DNA of 64,000 nt from Antilocapra americana (GCA_007570785.1 ML660211.1:3885955-3949954); one strand, 5' to 3'. Positions 11,216-23,576 are shown, numbered from the stretch's first letter. Notes: generated by a model not told the origin, from the letters alone. Translations and numbers: made by a program.

Positions 11216-12410
11216 CTTATCAAACTAGAAAGATATAAGACTTTATGTGGGAAAAAATACAAATTTTTGTGTCAGAGCCTTTTTTTTTTAAATTTCTTAT
11301 TTGGAAGACATGTACAAATAAGGCAAATGACACAATGGAGTGTAATATTTACAACATGTATAAAATCACATGTTAATATACAGATTATTGGCAGAGTTCC
11401 TTTAGACAGAAAAAGAAAAGATAGTCCTTTGATACTATGCAAAGCATATCAATAGGCTAAGTATCAAATAGAAAATATAAATAGAAAGAGGTACATAACT
11501 TCAAGAGCAATCAAAAAAATATTATTAAAATTCCTTTTTTTTCATCACAGAATCAAGCTGTAGAAGTTTGCGTGCTTTATTCTGTTCACAGTTTGCTTCT
11601 TTTAGGTATTTTAAAAATAGAATAGCAGAAGTTTTAATTATTATGCTATCAAAATGATGTCTTTACATAGTCTTGAGATGTATTAATTTTCATTTTGCAT
11701 ATTTTAATTATCTTTGAGACAAAGAAGTTTATGAAATTATGAGTGAGATAATTTAATAATTTCATTTTTGTAAGTAACATGCTTGAGACTAAAAATTAGT
11801 AGGAAAAAAAGTAACATAATGTTATCATTTTATTTAAAAATAATTTTCTCATAAATAAGCACATTAATTTGCTCTTATAAGATGATCAAAACTGATATGT
11901 GGGAACAAAAATTCTCCTTCCATTTTAATATTAGTTTGACCTTAACCAAGTCATAAAATTCCAGATTTTGTGGCCCTTATCTATAAGATAATAAAATGTA
12001 TTATAAATCAGGTAAAATAAAGACATCTTATCTCTGGGTAGGTGGAATTTATAATATGTATAATAGCAGAGTATCCATAAAATAAAATTATAGGAATGTG
12101 AGATAAATATCATGATATTTCAACCTCTGACATTTTCATTCTAATTTTTTGCTAAGTACCTCTTAAAGCTTATCCTGTTTTAACATTCTACTGGGGATTA
12201 TTAAATTTTTCTCCTCCACCCTCAGCTTTATCTTGTTTTAATATGTCCTTCTATTTCATTGCTTCCAAAAGCCCTTTTGCATCTGTTGAGTCATGTTTAA
12301 TCACTACACATATGTGTTTTAAAAACCTGTTTTGAGAAAAAATAACTTATAAAATAAAATTTTCTATCTGTATCATTTTAAAATACATCCATAAACATCC
12401 TCTTCATATA
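11216..12410. other. Unassigned AT-rich sequence
   Basis: About 1.2 kb without recognisable genes or named repeats. Confidence 0.55.
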
Positions 12411-12807
12411 TATCTGCACTCTCATTCTTACTGCAGGGTTATGCACAATAGCCAAGATATGTAAACCATCCAAATGTCCATAGATAGATCAATGGATAAA
12501 GAACATGTGACAAAGGCATGCAGTGAAATATTATTCAGGTTTAAAAAGAAGGAAATTTTGCCATTTGTAATAACATGGATGAACTTGAAGGACGTTATGC
12601 TGGGTGAAATAAGTTAGAGAAAGGAAGACAAATATTCTATCTTTTTGCTTATCATATGAAATCTAAAATTGCCAAGCTCACAAAGCAGAGAGTAAAATAA
12701 TGGTTATGAAGCTGGGGGCAGGGGTAAGGAATATGCTGTTTAAGGGTACAAACTTAGATTTTAAAAAGTTTTGGAGAACTAATTCACAGCATAGCAGTTA
12801 CAGTCTT

Positions 12808-13173
12808 GTTGTTGAATCACTAAGTCCTGTCTGACTCTGCAACCCAATGGACTGCAGCATGACAGGCTTCCCTGTCCTTCACCATCACCTGCAGAGTTTA
12901 CTCAAATTCATGTCCACTGAGTCTGTGATGCTATCTAACCATCTAATCCTCTGCCACTCTGCTCTTTTTTCCTTTGCTTTTTTCCAGCACCAGGGTCTTT
13001 TCCAATGAGTTGACTGTTCTCATCAGATGGCAAAGTATTAGAGCTTCAGCTTCAGTCCTTCCAATGAATATTCAGGGTTAATTTTCTTTAGGATTTACTG
13101 GTTTAATCTTCTTGCTGTCCAAGGGACTCTCAAGAGTCTTCTCTGGACAACTGTGCTCATTTCACATGTTAAA
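12808..13173 (-). mobile_element. BovB 3'-end fragment with 10-bp TSD
   Basis: Antisense BovB 3' end: CAACCCAATGGACTGCAGCA, CAGCACCAGGGTCTTTTCCA, TCCAAGGGACTCTCAAGAGT. The 10-mer TTACAGTCTT occurs on both sides, at 12798-12807 and 13174-13183, and is read as the TSD in the host L1. The C-terminal RT frame is broken by several indels. Confidence 0.9.
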
Positions 13174-13193
13174 TTACAGTCTTCTACATCCTA

Positions 13194-13492
13194 GGGGCTT
13201 CCCTGATAGCTCAGTTGGTAAAGAATCCACCTGCCAATGCAGGAGACCCCGGTTTGATTCCTGGGTCAGGAGGATCTGCTGGAGAACGGATAGGCTACCC
13301 ACTCCAGTATTCTGGGGCTTACCTTGTGGCTTAGCTGGTAAACAATCTGCCTGCATTGAGGGAGACCTTGGCTGGATCCCTGGGTTGGGAAGATCCCCTG
13401 GAAAAAGGAAAAGCTACCCACTCAAGGATTTTGGCCAGGAGAATTCCATGGAATCACAAGGAGTCAGACATGACTGAGTGACTTTCACTTTC
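13194..13492 (+). mobile_element. Complete Bov-A2 dimeric SINE
   Basis: Two tandem Bov-A units are joined at CCAGTATTCTGGGGCTTACC, near 13306-13325. The left head is GGGGCTTCCCTGATAGCTCA and the right end is TGACTGAGTGACTTTCACTT. ACATCCTA (13186-13193) and ACACCCTA (13493-13500) differ by one base and look like the TSD. The antisense and sense open frames across it are chance. Confidence 0.93.
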
Positions 13493-13794
13493 ACACCCTA
13501 TTATAAACTTAAAAGTTTCTAAGAAGCTAGTTCTTGATTGTTCTCATGTCATAATACGTAGTGTGATAGAGGTATTAGCTAATGCTGCACTGGTAATCAT
13601 ATTGGAATATATAAATGATTCAAATCAACATGTTGGACACCTTAAACTTACATGTTATATTTCACATTTTAAAAAGAAACAAAAATTGCAAAATAATAAT
13701 GCAGGTAATAAACATGGTTAAAAATAAAATTTGACAGTGATATAAATGAATACCAAACTGATTATTTACCTTTAAAATTTTATGTTCTATTCCC

Positions 13795-13897
13795 TCGATC
13801 CAAAGAGTCTCATATGTGAATCTGAGTTGTAGTCCAGGAATTTATATTTTAAAGGTGTGTCCAGGTGATTCTGATGCATGTGGTTAGTGTGTAATAA
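13795..13897 (+). mobile_element. MER5A-type hAT element fragment
   Basis: GGAATTTATATTTTAAAGG followed by TGTCCAGGTGATTCTGATGC matches the distal half of the MER5A non-autonomous DNA transposon. The element is diverged and its terminal inverted repeat is not clear. Confidence 0.6.
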
Positions 13898-14733
13898 ATC
13901 TAGTGAGAATGAACTAGGTAGGACCCATTGAGTAGAAGAGACCCAGATGCTCAGACCACTCCAGTCTTGACAAAGACTGTTTGCTTTAATTTGCCTCTTT
14001 TCAGGGCAGAGCCAACCCTCATTCTACATGTTAAGCTCTTAGAATGTATCAGATCTGGTTCCAGGAGTTTTTATACCCATTATCCAATGTTAGTGTTCAC
14101 ATTAATCAGTCAGGGTAAGTATCTCAAGCTCCATATTATAAACAAATAATTTGTAATGCATAGATTTTAAACAACATGATCAAAGAATGCAGGCAGAAAT
14201 ATTGTTAAGTTCAAGTGTCTTTGATTATCCCTAGTAGTTCATGTGTTATCCTAAGCCAATTCTGACAGTGGAACTATTCCCATACACAAAAATTCAAAGT
14301 ACAAAGGAGATGTATGCAAAGAAAAATGATTTTTTTCCTTGAAGTCCTTTCATAAAATGTTTTGCAAATAGAGAATAAAAAATCTTTTTTTTTCAAAATT
14401 CAGTACACAGTTTTGGGGAAATTTTTTCTTAGTCTCTAATTATACTAACATTGTAATAGCCACAGTTCCCATAAAATAATTTCAGATGCTTATAAAGAGA
14501 GGAATTAGTTTAATATCACACATTTCATATAAAAATAAGATGGATATCAAAGATTAGAATTATTTAAGGGAACTTGTAATTACTGGATTAAATATTGAGA
14601 AGTAAGAGATTAAAATGTTTACATAGTTATTTCTCATGTTTTAAAATTTTCCTTTACCCTCATTAATGGTAATGAGGGTAATTTACTTTATTTTTGTCTG
14701 CCTCCTCAGTTAGTAGACACTCATTCTATCCTA
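13898..14733. other. Unassigned AT-rich sequence
   Basis: No named repeat or gene is recognised. A 73-codon frame at 13928-14149 has no supporting features. Confidence 0.55.
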
Positions 14734-14946
14734 GGGGCTTTCCTGGTGGCTCAGTGGTAAAGAATCCACCTTCCAGTGCAGGAGACTCAGATTTGATCCC
14801 TGGGTCAGGTAGATTCCCTGGAGAACGACCTGGCAACTCACTCCAATATTCTTGCCTGGAAATCCCATGAACAGAGGAGCTTGGTGAGTTACAGTCTATG
14901 GGGTGACAAAAGGGTCCTACAGGACTTAGTCACTGAACAACAGCAA
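14734..14946 (+). mobile_element. Bov-tA SINE
   Basis: Full-length Bov-tA: GGGGCTTTCCTGGTGGCTCA, GGTAAAGAATCCACCTTCC, GATTTGATCCCTGGGTCAGG, ATTCTTGCCTGGAAATCCCA and ACTTAGTCACTGAACAACAG. Confidence 0.95.
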
Positions 14947-15208
14947 TATAACACTCTGGCCTACTTCTTCTCCTGCAACTAAAACGTGGGCTAAAAAACA
15001 TGTCAGGGTTCTTTGCTGATATAAAATCTACTTTACTGAAATTTCCTTTTAACATGATGTACTTATAATATGGCAGAAAATGTCCTGGATTTAAGTTTTC
15101 TTTATTTTCATACTTAGCTGTTTAGCACTGGTGGGGTGACTTACCTCTCCAATTTTACTTCACTTTAAAATAGAAGATAAAATACAACAGCTAACTCGTA
15201 CTCATATG

Positions 15209-15419
15209 GTAATGCTCAGTTGTGTCCAAATCTTGCGAGTCCATGGACAGTGGGCCACCAGGCTGCCCTATCCATGGGATTTTTCAGGCAAGAATACTGG
15301 AGTAGGTTACCATTGCCTCCTCTGGAGGATCTTCCTGATCCAGGGATCAAACCTCCATCTCTTGCATCTCCTGCATTGACAGATGGATTATTTTACCACT
15401 GAGCCCCCTGGGAAGCCCC
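15209..15419 (-). mobile_element. Bov-tA SINE
   Basis: Full-length antisense Bov-tA, from TGCTCAGTTGTGTCCAAATC through GGCAAGAATACTGGAGTAGG to CACTGAGCCCCCTGGGAAGC. Confidence 0.95.
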
Positions 15420-16291
15420 AACAAAAGTGAACTGAGAGATATTGAATATATATTTCACACATTTTTGTATACTCGACCAGTCTTTACCTATAACATTCTT
15501 TCTTAAATAGAAAAGCTGGAGAGAAAATTATTAATCAGAAATTTAGAAAAGAAAAAAAATTATCTGTAATGAACCACAAAAAGATAAAATGGGAATGAAG
15601 TATACAAGGGAAGGATATAGGCAGAAGGTCTGACTTACAATTTGGTGCTTAGGGAATAAGAGATAGAGGGAAAAGATTAGAGAAACAGTAGGGCTTTTCC
15701 TGATAGTGTATATAACAAACCTTTGTAAAATGCTGTACAAGTTCAGGTGATAATTACAACCATCACAAGCTATAGTATCCTTCTTGTCTGGGTATTGGTG
15801 TCATTTCTGCTATCTAAGCTGAAAGCTACACCTAGTCACAGGGATATTTTCAAATAGCGCCAAGTGCAAAATGTATAGCAGTTGTCATCTCTAATCTTCC
15901 CTTCCCAGAATAAGAACAACTACCTTGAATAAGCTAGGGCCAAATATCTAAACACTGTCCCCTTTAACATGAACATTCTATACTCTATAAGCCATACTTC
16001 ACCAGTTTTTAATGTATACACACAAATAATTACCATCACTCAAGAAATTAAGTAACCATTATATCACTTTCTATCTACAGATTGGTATCACTGGACTAAA
16101 TAGGTCCAGTCACTTAAAATAAGCATAAACATTTATAAAATGAGTTGTCTGTGAGCAAATCAATTCATGATGATTATTACATGATTACAAAATACAATTG
16201 AAATTATTAAACAAGTCAAGAATGATACAATTAAAAATTATCATTATTATTTTAAAAGTTGACTTTTTCTAAGAGCTAATACTAGTGTGTC
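15420..16291. other. Unassigned AT-rich sequence
   Basis: No gene or named repeat is recognised between a Bov-tA and a BovB. Confidence 0.55.
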
Positions 16292-17418
16292 TTCAGTCAG
16301 TTCAGTTCACTTCAGTCACTCAGTCATGTCCGACTCTTTGCGACCCCATGGTATGCAGCACACCAGGATTCCCAGTCTGTCACCAGCTTCTGGAGCTTGA
16401 TCAAACTCATGTTGATTGAGTCAATGATGCCATCAAACCATCTCATCCTCTGTCGTCCCCTTCTCCTCCTTCCTTCAATCTTTCCCAGCATCAGGGTCTT
16501 TTCCAATGACTCAGCTCTTTGAATCAGGTAGCCAAAGTATTGGGGTTTCAGCTTCAACATCAGTCCTTCCAATGAGTATTCAGGACTGATTTCCTTTAGG
16601 ATTGAGTGGCTTGAACTCCTTGCAGTCCAAGGGACTCTCAAGAGTCTTCCCCAACACCACAGTTCAAAAGGATGAATTCTTCAGCACTCAGCTTTCTTTA
16701 TAGTCTGACTCTCACATCCGTATGTTACTAATGGAAAAACCATATCTTTGACTACACAGACCTTTGTTGGCAAAGTAATATCTCTGCTTTTTAATATGCT
16801 GTCTAAATTTGTCATACTTTTTCTTCCAAGGAGCAAGCATCTTTTAATTTCATGGCTGCAGTCATCATTTACAGTGATTTTGGAACCCAAGAAAGTAAAG
16901 CCTGACATGGTTTCTATTGTTACCCCATCTACTTGCCAGGAAGCGATGGGACCAGATGTCATGATCTTAGTTTTTTGAATGTTGAGTTTTAAATCAGCTT
17001 TTTCACTCTCCTCTTTCACTTTTCTCAAGAGGCTCTTCAGTTCCTCTTCACTTTCTGCCATAAGTGTGGTGTCATCTGTATATCTGTGGTTATTGATATT
17101 TCCCCCTGCAGTCTTGAAGAAGCTTCTGCTTCTTCCACCCTGGCATTTCCCAGGATGTACTCTGTATATAAGTTATATAAGCAGAGTGTCAATATTAAGC
17201 CTTGACATATGCCTTTCCCGATTTTGAACCAGTATGTTGTTCCATGTCTGGTTTTAACGTTGTTTCTTGACCTGGATACCAATTTCTCTGGAGGCAGATA
17301 AGATGGTCTGGTATTCCCATCTCTTTAAGAATTTACCCAGTTTTTTGTGAGCTACACAATCAAAGGCTTTAGAGCAGTCAATGAAGCAGAAGTAGATGTT
17401 TTTTCTGGAATTCTCTTG
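16292..17418 (-). mobile_element. BovB LINE, 5'-truncated, 1.1 kb
   Basis: Antisense BovB starts at the CAGTTCAGTTCACTTCAGTC tail and reaches into the RT palm region. Minus-strand frames at 16324-16641, 16681-17061 and 17037-17282 hold successive protein segments: LKPQYFGYLIQRAESLEKT with [11 protein letters not shown]; then AESEEELKSLLRKVKEESE, FTFLGSKITV and VTYGCESQTIKK; then FKIGKGICQGLILTLCLYNL. Stops and frameshifts separate them, so the element is dead. At the expected catalytic site the codons read an altered ITTDIQMTPHL, so the YxDD box is lost. Confidence 0.95.
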
Positions 17419-17568
17419 TCTTATTTAATTTTCTTTTACTTAATATTTCTTCTTGCTTAGTAGAAAATTCTTAATATGTCACATATTCAGCATGGAAATA
17501 AAAATTTTGCATCAGAATATTCTTTTGAATGAAGTACAGAGGAGAAAGACTTTTCAGTGCTGTCTTTT

Positions 17569-20500
17569 TTTTTCTTTTTTTTGGTAGATTAATTAATTTA
17601 TTTTAATTTCAGGTTCCTATACAATATTGTAGTGGTTTTTGCCATTCATTCACATGAATCAACCATAGGTGTACATGTGTCCCCCATGGGTGTACATGAA
17701 CACTCATCCCACCTCCCTCCCCATACCATCCCTCAGGGTTGTCCCAGTGCACTGGCCCTGAGCACGCTATCTCATGCTTTCAACCTGGACTGGGGATCCA
17801 TTTCACATATGGTAATATACATGTTTCAATGCTATTCTCTCAAATCATCCTACCCTTGCCTTCTCCCACAGAGTCCAAAAGTCTTTACATCTGTGTCTCT
17901 TTTGCTGTCTTGCATATAGAATCATCGTTACTATCTTTCTAAATTCCATATATGTGCGTTATTATACTGTATTGGTGTTTTCCTTTCTGCCTTACTTCAC
18001 TCTGTATAATAGGCTCCAGTTTCATCCATCTCATTAAAACAGACTCAAGTACATTCTTTTTAATGGCTGAGTAATATTCCATTGTGTATATGTACCACAG
18101 CTTTCTTATCCATTTATCTGCTGATGAACATTTAGTTTGTTTCCATGTCCTGGCTATTGTAAACAGTGCTGTGTTGAATGTTGAGGTACACATGTCTCTT
18201 TCAATTCTGGTTTCCTCGGTGTGTATGCCCATCAGTGGGATTGCTGGGTCATATGGCAGTTTCATTTCCAGTTTTTTAAGGAATCTCCACACGATTTTCC
18301 ATAGTGGCTGTACTAGTTTGCATTTCCACCAACAGTGTAAGAGAGTTCCCTTTTCTCCACACCCTCTCTGGCATTTATTGTTTGTAGACTTTTTGATAGC
18401 AGCCACTCTGACTGGTGTGAGATGGTACCTCATTGTGGTTTTGATTTGCATTTCTCTGATAATGAGTAATGTTGAGCATCTTTTCATGTGTTTGTTAGTG
18501 ATCTGTATGTCTTCTTTGGAGAAATGTCTGTTTAGTTCTTTAGCCCATTTCTTTTTTTTTGATTGGGTCATTTATTTTTCTGGTATTGAGCTGCATGAGC
18601 TGCTTGTATATTTTTGAGATTAATTCTTTGTCAGTTGCTTTGTTTGCTATTATTTTCTCCCATTTTGAAGGCTGTCTTCATCTTTCTTATAGTATCCTTC
18701 ATTGTGCAGAAGCTTTTAAGTTTAATTAGGTTCCATTTGTTTATTTTTGCTTTTATTTCCATTACTCTGGGAGGTGGGTCATAGAAGATCTTGCTGTGAT
18801 TTATGTCAGAGAGTGTTCTGCAAATGTTTTCTGCTAGGAGTGTTATAGTTTCTGGTCTTATATTTAGATCTTTAATGAATTTTAAGTTTATTTTTGTGTA
18901 TGGTGTTAGAAAGAGTTCGAGTTTCATTCTCTTACAAGTGATTGACCACTTTTCCCAGCACCACTTTTTAAAGAGATTGTCTTTTCTCCATTTTATATTC
19001 TTACCTCCTTTGTCAAAGATAAGGTGTCCATAAGTGCATGGATTTATTTCTGGGATTTATATTTTGTTCCATTGACCTATATTTCTGTCTCTGTGCCTGT
19101 ACCATACTGTCTTGATGACTGTAGCTTTGTAGTATAGCCTGAAGTCAGGCATGTTGATTCCTCCAGTTCCATTCTTCTTTCTCCAGATTGCTTTGGCTAT
19201 TCGAGGTTTTTTCTATTTCCATACAAATTGTGAAATTATTTGTTCTTGTTCTCTGAAAACTACCGTTGGTACCTTAATAGGGATTGCGCTGAATCTATAG
19301 ATTGCTTTGGGTAGTATACTCATTTTCACTATATTGATTCTTCTGATCCATGAACATGGTATATTTCTCCATCTATTTGCGTCATCTTTGATTTCTTTCA
19401 TCAATATTTTATAGTTTTCTATATATAGGTCTTATGTTTATTTAGGTAGAGTATTTTATTCTTTTAGTTGCAATGGTGAATGGAATTGTTTCCTTAATTT
19501 CTCTTTCAGTTTTATCATTGTTAGTGTACAGGAATGCAAGGGATTTCTGTGGTTTGATTTTATATCCTGCAACTTTGCTATATTCATTGATTAGCTCTAG
19601 TAATTTTCTGGTGATGTCTTTAGTGTTTTCTATGTAGAGGATCATGTCATCTGCAAACAGTAAGAGATTTACTTCTTCTTTTCCAGTCTGGATTCCTGTT
19701 ATTCCTTTTTCTTCTCTGATTGCTGTGGCTAAAACTTCCAAAACTATGTTGAATAGCAGTGGTGAGAGTGAGAAACTTTGTCTTGTTTCTGAATTCAGGG
19801 GAAATGTTTTCAGTTTTTCACCATTGAGGATAATGTTTGCTGTGGGTTTATCATGTATGGCTTTTATTATGTTGAGGTATGATCCTTCTATGCCTGCTTT
19901 CTGGAGGGTTTTTTTTTTTTATCATAAATGGATGTTGAATTTTGTCAAAGGCTTTCTCTGCACCTATTGAGATAATCATATGGTTTTATCTTTCAGCTTG
20001 TTAATGTGGTGTATCACATTGATTGATTTGCAAATATTGAAGAATCCTTGCATCCCTGGGATAAACCCCACTTGGTCATCATGTATGATCTTTTTAATAT
20101 GTTGTTGAATTTTGTTTGCTAGAATTTTGTTGAGGATTTTTACATCTATGTTCATCAGTGATATTGGCCTGTAGTTTTCTTTTTTTGTGGCAACTTTGTC
20201 TGGTTTTGGTATTAGGGTGATGGTGGCCTCATAGAATGAGTTTGGCAGTTTACTTTCCTCTACAATTTTCTAGATGAGTTTGAGTAGGATGGGTGTTAAC
20301 TTGTCTCTAAATTTTTGGTAGAATTCACCTGTGAAGCAGTCTGGTCCTGGGCTTTTATTTGTTGGAAGGTTTTTTTTTTTTTTTTTAATTACAGTTTCAA
20401 TTTCCGTGCTTGTGATGAGTCTGTTAAAATTTTCTATTTCATCCTGGTTCAGTTTTGGAAGGTTATAGTTTTCTAAGAATTTTTCCATTTCTTCCAACTT

Positions 20501-20616
20501 ATCCACTTTATTGGCATATAGTTGCTAATAGTAGTAAAATCAACAGAATTAGAAATGAAAATGGAGGTATCACAACAGACAACACAGAAATACAAAGGAT
20601 CATAAGAGACGACCAG
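17569..20616 (-). mobile_element. L1 retrotransposon, 5'-truncated with inverted 5' end
   Basis: A ruminant-type L1 inserted antisense: poly(T) from about 17569, then 3' UTR, then ORF2 back into the RT domain at about 20527. The last segment, about 20528-20616, is the adjacent upstream ORF2 sequence in the opposite orientation, with plus-strand codons KINRIRNENGG and TTDNTEIQRIIRD. That is the signature of twin priming. The exact 14-mer CAGTGCTGTCTTTT flanks the whole unit at 17555-17568 and 20617-20630 as TSD. The insertion is about 3.05 kb. Confidence 0.95.
17942..20527 (-). pseudogene. Broken L1 ORF2 (reverse transcriptase to C-terminal Cys domain)
   Basis: L1 ORF2 encodes an endonuclease/reverse transcriptase. 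Only the RT and C-terminal parts are present. In protein order: the minus frame at 20270-20506 carries TNKSPGPD and GEFYQKF; 19442-19741 carries the catalytic [11 protein letters not shown] (FADD codons at 19646-19657); 19213-19404 carries [17 protein letters not shown]; 17939-18571 is a 210-codon C-terminal frame with C67-x3-C71-x7-H79-x4-C84 (18320-18373), the conserved ORF2 cysteine motif. Stops and frameshifts separate them, and an A-run insertion near 20376 adds lysines. It cannot make a full protein. Confidence 0.92.
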
Positions 20617-20640
20617 CAGTGCTGTCTTTTAAAGGGACAT

Positions 20641-20782
20641 AATAAGCCTTCCCTGGTGGTCCAGTGATTAAATCTTCATGCTTCCAATGTAGGGGGAGTG
20701 GGTCTGATCACTGGTCAGGTAATTGAGATCATGCATGCTGTGTGGTATGGCCAAAAATAAAATAAATAAAAAATAGGAGAAA
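20641..20782 (+). mobile_element. CHR-type SINE with 10-bp TSD
   Basis: CCTTCCCTGGTGGTCCAGTG, ATGCTTCCAATGTAGGGGGA and TGTGGTATGGCCAAAAATAA define a CHR SINE with an A-rich tail. The exact TSD AAAGGGACAT occurs at 20631-20640 and 20783-20792. The left copy directly follows the L1 TSD. Confidence 0.93.
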
Positions 20783-20792
20783 AAAGGGACAT

Positions 20793-22372
20793 GGACTTAC
20801 ACTCAAACTAACCTTTAAAAATTATATTCCAGAGTCTCACTTGTATTTCACAGTCCAGAGAAACAGGAGACTGAAGAGTCAGGAATTAGTGACAACTGAA
20901 AACATGATGACATAAAGGGGCCTGAGGCCTAGGTGGGGATGTTCCAGGGAGAGGCTCTCTAGTGGAAGTGCCTTATCAGGGGCTCTGTCACCCTCTCTAC
21001 TACCAAATACTTGTGTAGACATGAAAGCATGAAGGCTTCATTTTCTAATCTTTACAGTTAGACTGGAAATAAGTTGTCTTCATGGAGGAAGATCACAGTC
21101 TCTTAACCTTTATGGACTAAAGATTTATGAAGCACTCTGAAATGAGAGTGACACCCTTACAGAAGGCTGTGAGAAAAGACGCTTTCTATGGAACAGAATA
21201 TTCTAGTTCTGCAAGTGCAGTGGTCTTTGAGAAAGACACTCCATATTTTTTTTTTCAAATGAAGAGGGTATAGTAGATTGATGATTTTCAAAATTTTTTC
21301 CCCTCGATACAAACATTATTTTTAACAAAGTCTTATATTTTAACTTATAATGCTTAAAATTTTCTAGATTAAAGCTGGTCTTGTGAAACTGGGTGTTTAA
21401 AACTAGAATCCCCATGACTCAGCCCTCCACATAAAGTAGCATCATCCCAAGGGATGACTCAGATCAAACAGACTATAGTTTCACTTTTGTGATTTTCATT
21501 AAGTCTTCAGTTTCATTGTATAGAATCAGATAATCTATTATTCAGTTCTGGTTTCCTGAGTAAAATTTTCACAAATGATAGTCCCATGCTGATCCAACCC
21601 ACCTCTGAGAAATTATTAATAAACAACATGTTCTGTCTCTGAACACTTTTACCTTCTACCTGGGGAGAGTCTATGTCTATTCTGAGACCTCTCCAGGATA
21701 CAACTCTTTGCATTATTAGGAAGAGAGCCTTCTTCCCCTCCTAGATAAACTTTCTCTCAAATAATTTATGACCATCTACTCTATGCCCAGCATGTCAGGG
21801 CTCAAATGAGGAAGTCTCCTAAGGGAGATGGTAGCAATTTAACAAGGCAATTAGTTGTTGGAGCCCTGAGATTAAGTGGTTTTGAAAAATATAGATTATT
21901 TCTAAACGAGAATGTCTTTGACTGTGGCTATGGTTATCACTGATACTATCAACCTAAATCTTGATCTCACTCTCTCTAGTGTATGATATAACAGCTCTTG
22001 GAATTTTTTTCCTCCTCTCCTTGGGATACATGCTTTCTTGTATCTCAGAAGATTGGTTCTCTGTAATCTACAGGCAGGAGGCTCCAGAAATTAAGTGTTT
22101 GAAATATAATATTTCAAAAACCATACAGTGATCATTGTTATTCACAAAAGTTGAAAATGGATGATGTGTCATTAACTAGAAAGGATAATTCAAAGATTAA
22201 AGAAGTATTTAGACATATACAATTCTCAGAGGACAGTATGTCTTCATGTAATAAATGTTAAATCAGAGATGTAAAATCAGGCCCTGGATTTATAAGATAA
22301 TTTTTATAAGTTTAATATATAGGTCTTACTGTAGAAAATAGAAGTTTTGATATATGCCTAAGTGTGTACTTA
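20793..22372. other. Unassigned sequence, mildly GC-richer
   Basis: About 1.6 kb without a recognised repeat. Short open frames at 21203-21415 and 21513-21713 on the minus strand have no domain or splice evidence. This is one of the longer repeat-poor stretches. Confidence 0.55.
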
Positions 22373-22383
22373 TGCAATAAAGT

Positions 22384-22595
22384 TGTTTATGATTTAGTCA
22401 CTAAGTTCTATCTGAATCTTTGTGACCCCATGGAATAAAGCCCCCAGGCTCCTCTTTCCATGGGATTTCCCAGACAAGAATACTGGTGTGGGTTGCCGTT
22501 TCCTTCTCCAAGGGATTGTCCCAACCCAGGGATTAAACCCTTGACTCCTGCATTGGCATGTGCGTTCTTTAGCACTGAGCCACCTGGGAAGCCCT
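22384..22595 (-). mobile_element. Bov-tA SINE with 11-bp TSD
   Basis: Antisense Bov-tA from TTTAGTCACTAAGTTCTATC to GAGCCACCTGGGAAGCCC. The exact TSD TGCAATAAAGT occurs at 22373-22383 and 22596-22606. Confidence 0.96.
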
Positions 22596-22606
22596 TGCAA
22601 TAAAGT

Positions 22607-23564
22607 ACAAATTGGTTATTTATCTTATTTGTTTGTTTATTTATTTATTGAATGTATGATAAGTTGGCCATTAGGAGGAAATAAAATATATGATAGGTAC
22701 TAAAATACAATTTGACTTCACTGAATTTTCTTACAGATAAGATTAAGTAGAAGATAAAATATTAGCAGTAAGTTAATGCAGTTTGCTTCAGAGCCTGACC
22801 TTTTTGATAATGTCTGCTTAAACAATATAAGGTCATTTTATTCATGAAAGAACTCAATTTTTTTTTATATTTTCTGAAGCTTCAGTCTATATATGGTCTA
22901 AAACTATATACAGCAGGGAAAGAAGTAAAATATTCATGGATAATCTTAGTTCAATAACAAATTACCCCCAACATCAAACAATTCTATGTAATAATTATAT
23001 TTAAATTAAATATCTTATTCTTTAAAGAAAAAAATCAGGAAAAATTTTAAGTGAAATGAAATGGGTTTTAAAAATCGGACTTCTAAATCGATGATATTGT
23101 ATGAAAAAATTAAGAATAAAAAAATAATTTGCCAGTGTTATAGACTTTACCAAATACTTTCCCTCTTCAAAGTGTCATAGTTTTCAATTCAATTTCACTT
23201 TTACCTTTATATTTCTGAAACTCCTATATAAAATCTATATTTGATTAGATTGTGAAAACTCCATTGTCCAAGTAATATGCAACGTTTGCCCCTGGTTACT
23301 GGTAAATTAAATGATATCTATCAAACCTTATGAAAAATATTATGTAATATGACATAAATTTTGAAGTCTGTTCATTAAATGAAGAGATGAAATATTTTCT
23401 TTTGTTTTGGAATGATGTTTTACTTTGGAGGTTAAGATATTCCTACTTATGACTAGCCATCCTTCTTTGAAATCAAAATGTTTAGCAGGTGAGCACAGTG
23501 TTGAAGATTTATAATTAAAATATGTTTTCCATATCTTTGCTTGAACTCAGAAATCGTTATGTTT
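22607..23564. other. Unassigned AT-rich sequence
   Basis: It opens with a TTTG/TTTA simple repeat at about 22627-22650. Nothing else is recognised. Confidence 0.55.
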
Positions 23565-23576
23565 TAGTTCATATAA

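Larger units (their letters stand above)
12411..13690 (+). mobile_element. L1 3' end carrying two later insertions
   Basis: The L1 sequence occupies 12411-12807, 13184-13193 and 13501-13690. Landmarks on the left are AATAGCCAAGATATG, AACATGGATGAACTTGAAGG, a degraded GGTGAAATAAGTTAG and CTGGGGGCAGGGG. On the right are AACTTAAAAGTTTCTAAG, AGAGGTATTAGCTAATGCTG, AATCATATTGGAATATATAA and ACACCTTAAACTTACATG. This is the end of ORF2 and the 3' UTR of an L1MA-like subfamily. A BovB and a Bov-A2, each with its own TSD, split it. No frame survives. Confidence 0.82.

Noticed and set aside
18084..18617. 177-codon plus-strand frame
   Set aside because: It is the antisense of the L1 ORF2 C-terminal frame at 17939-18571; the coding signature (cysteine motif) is on the minus strand.
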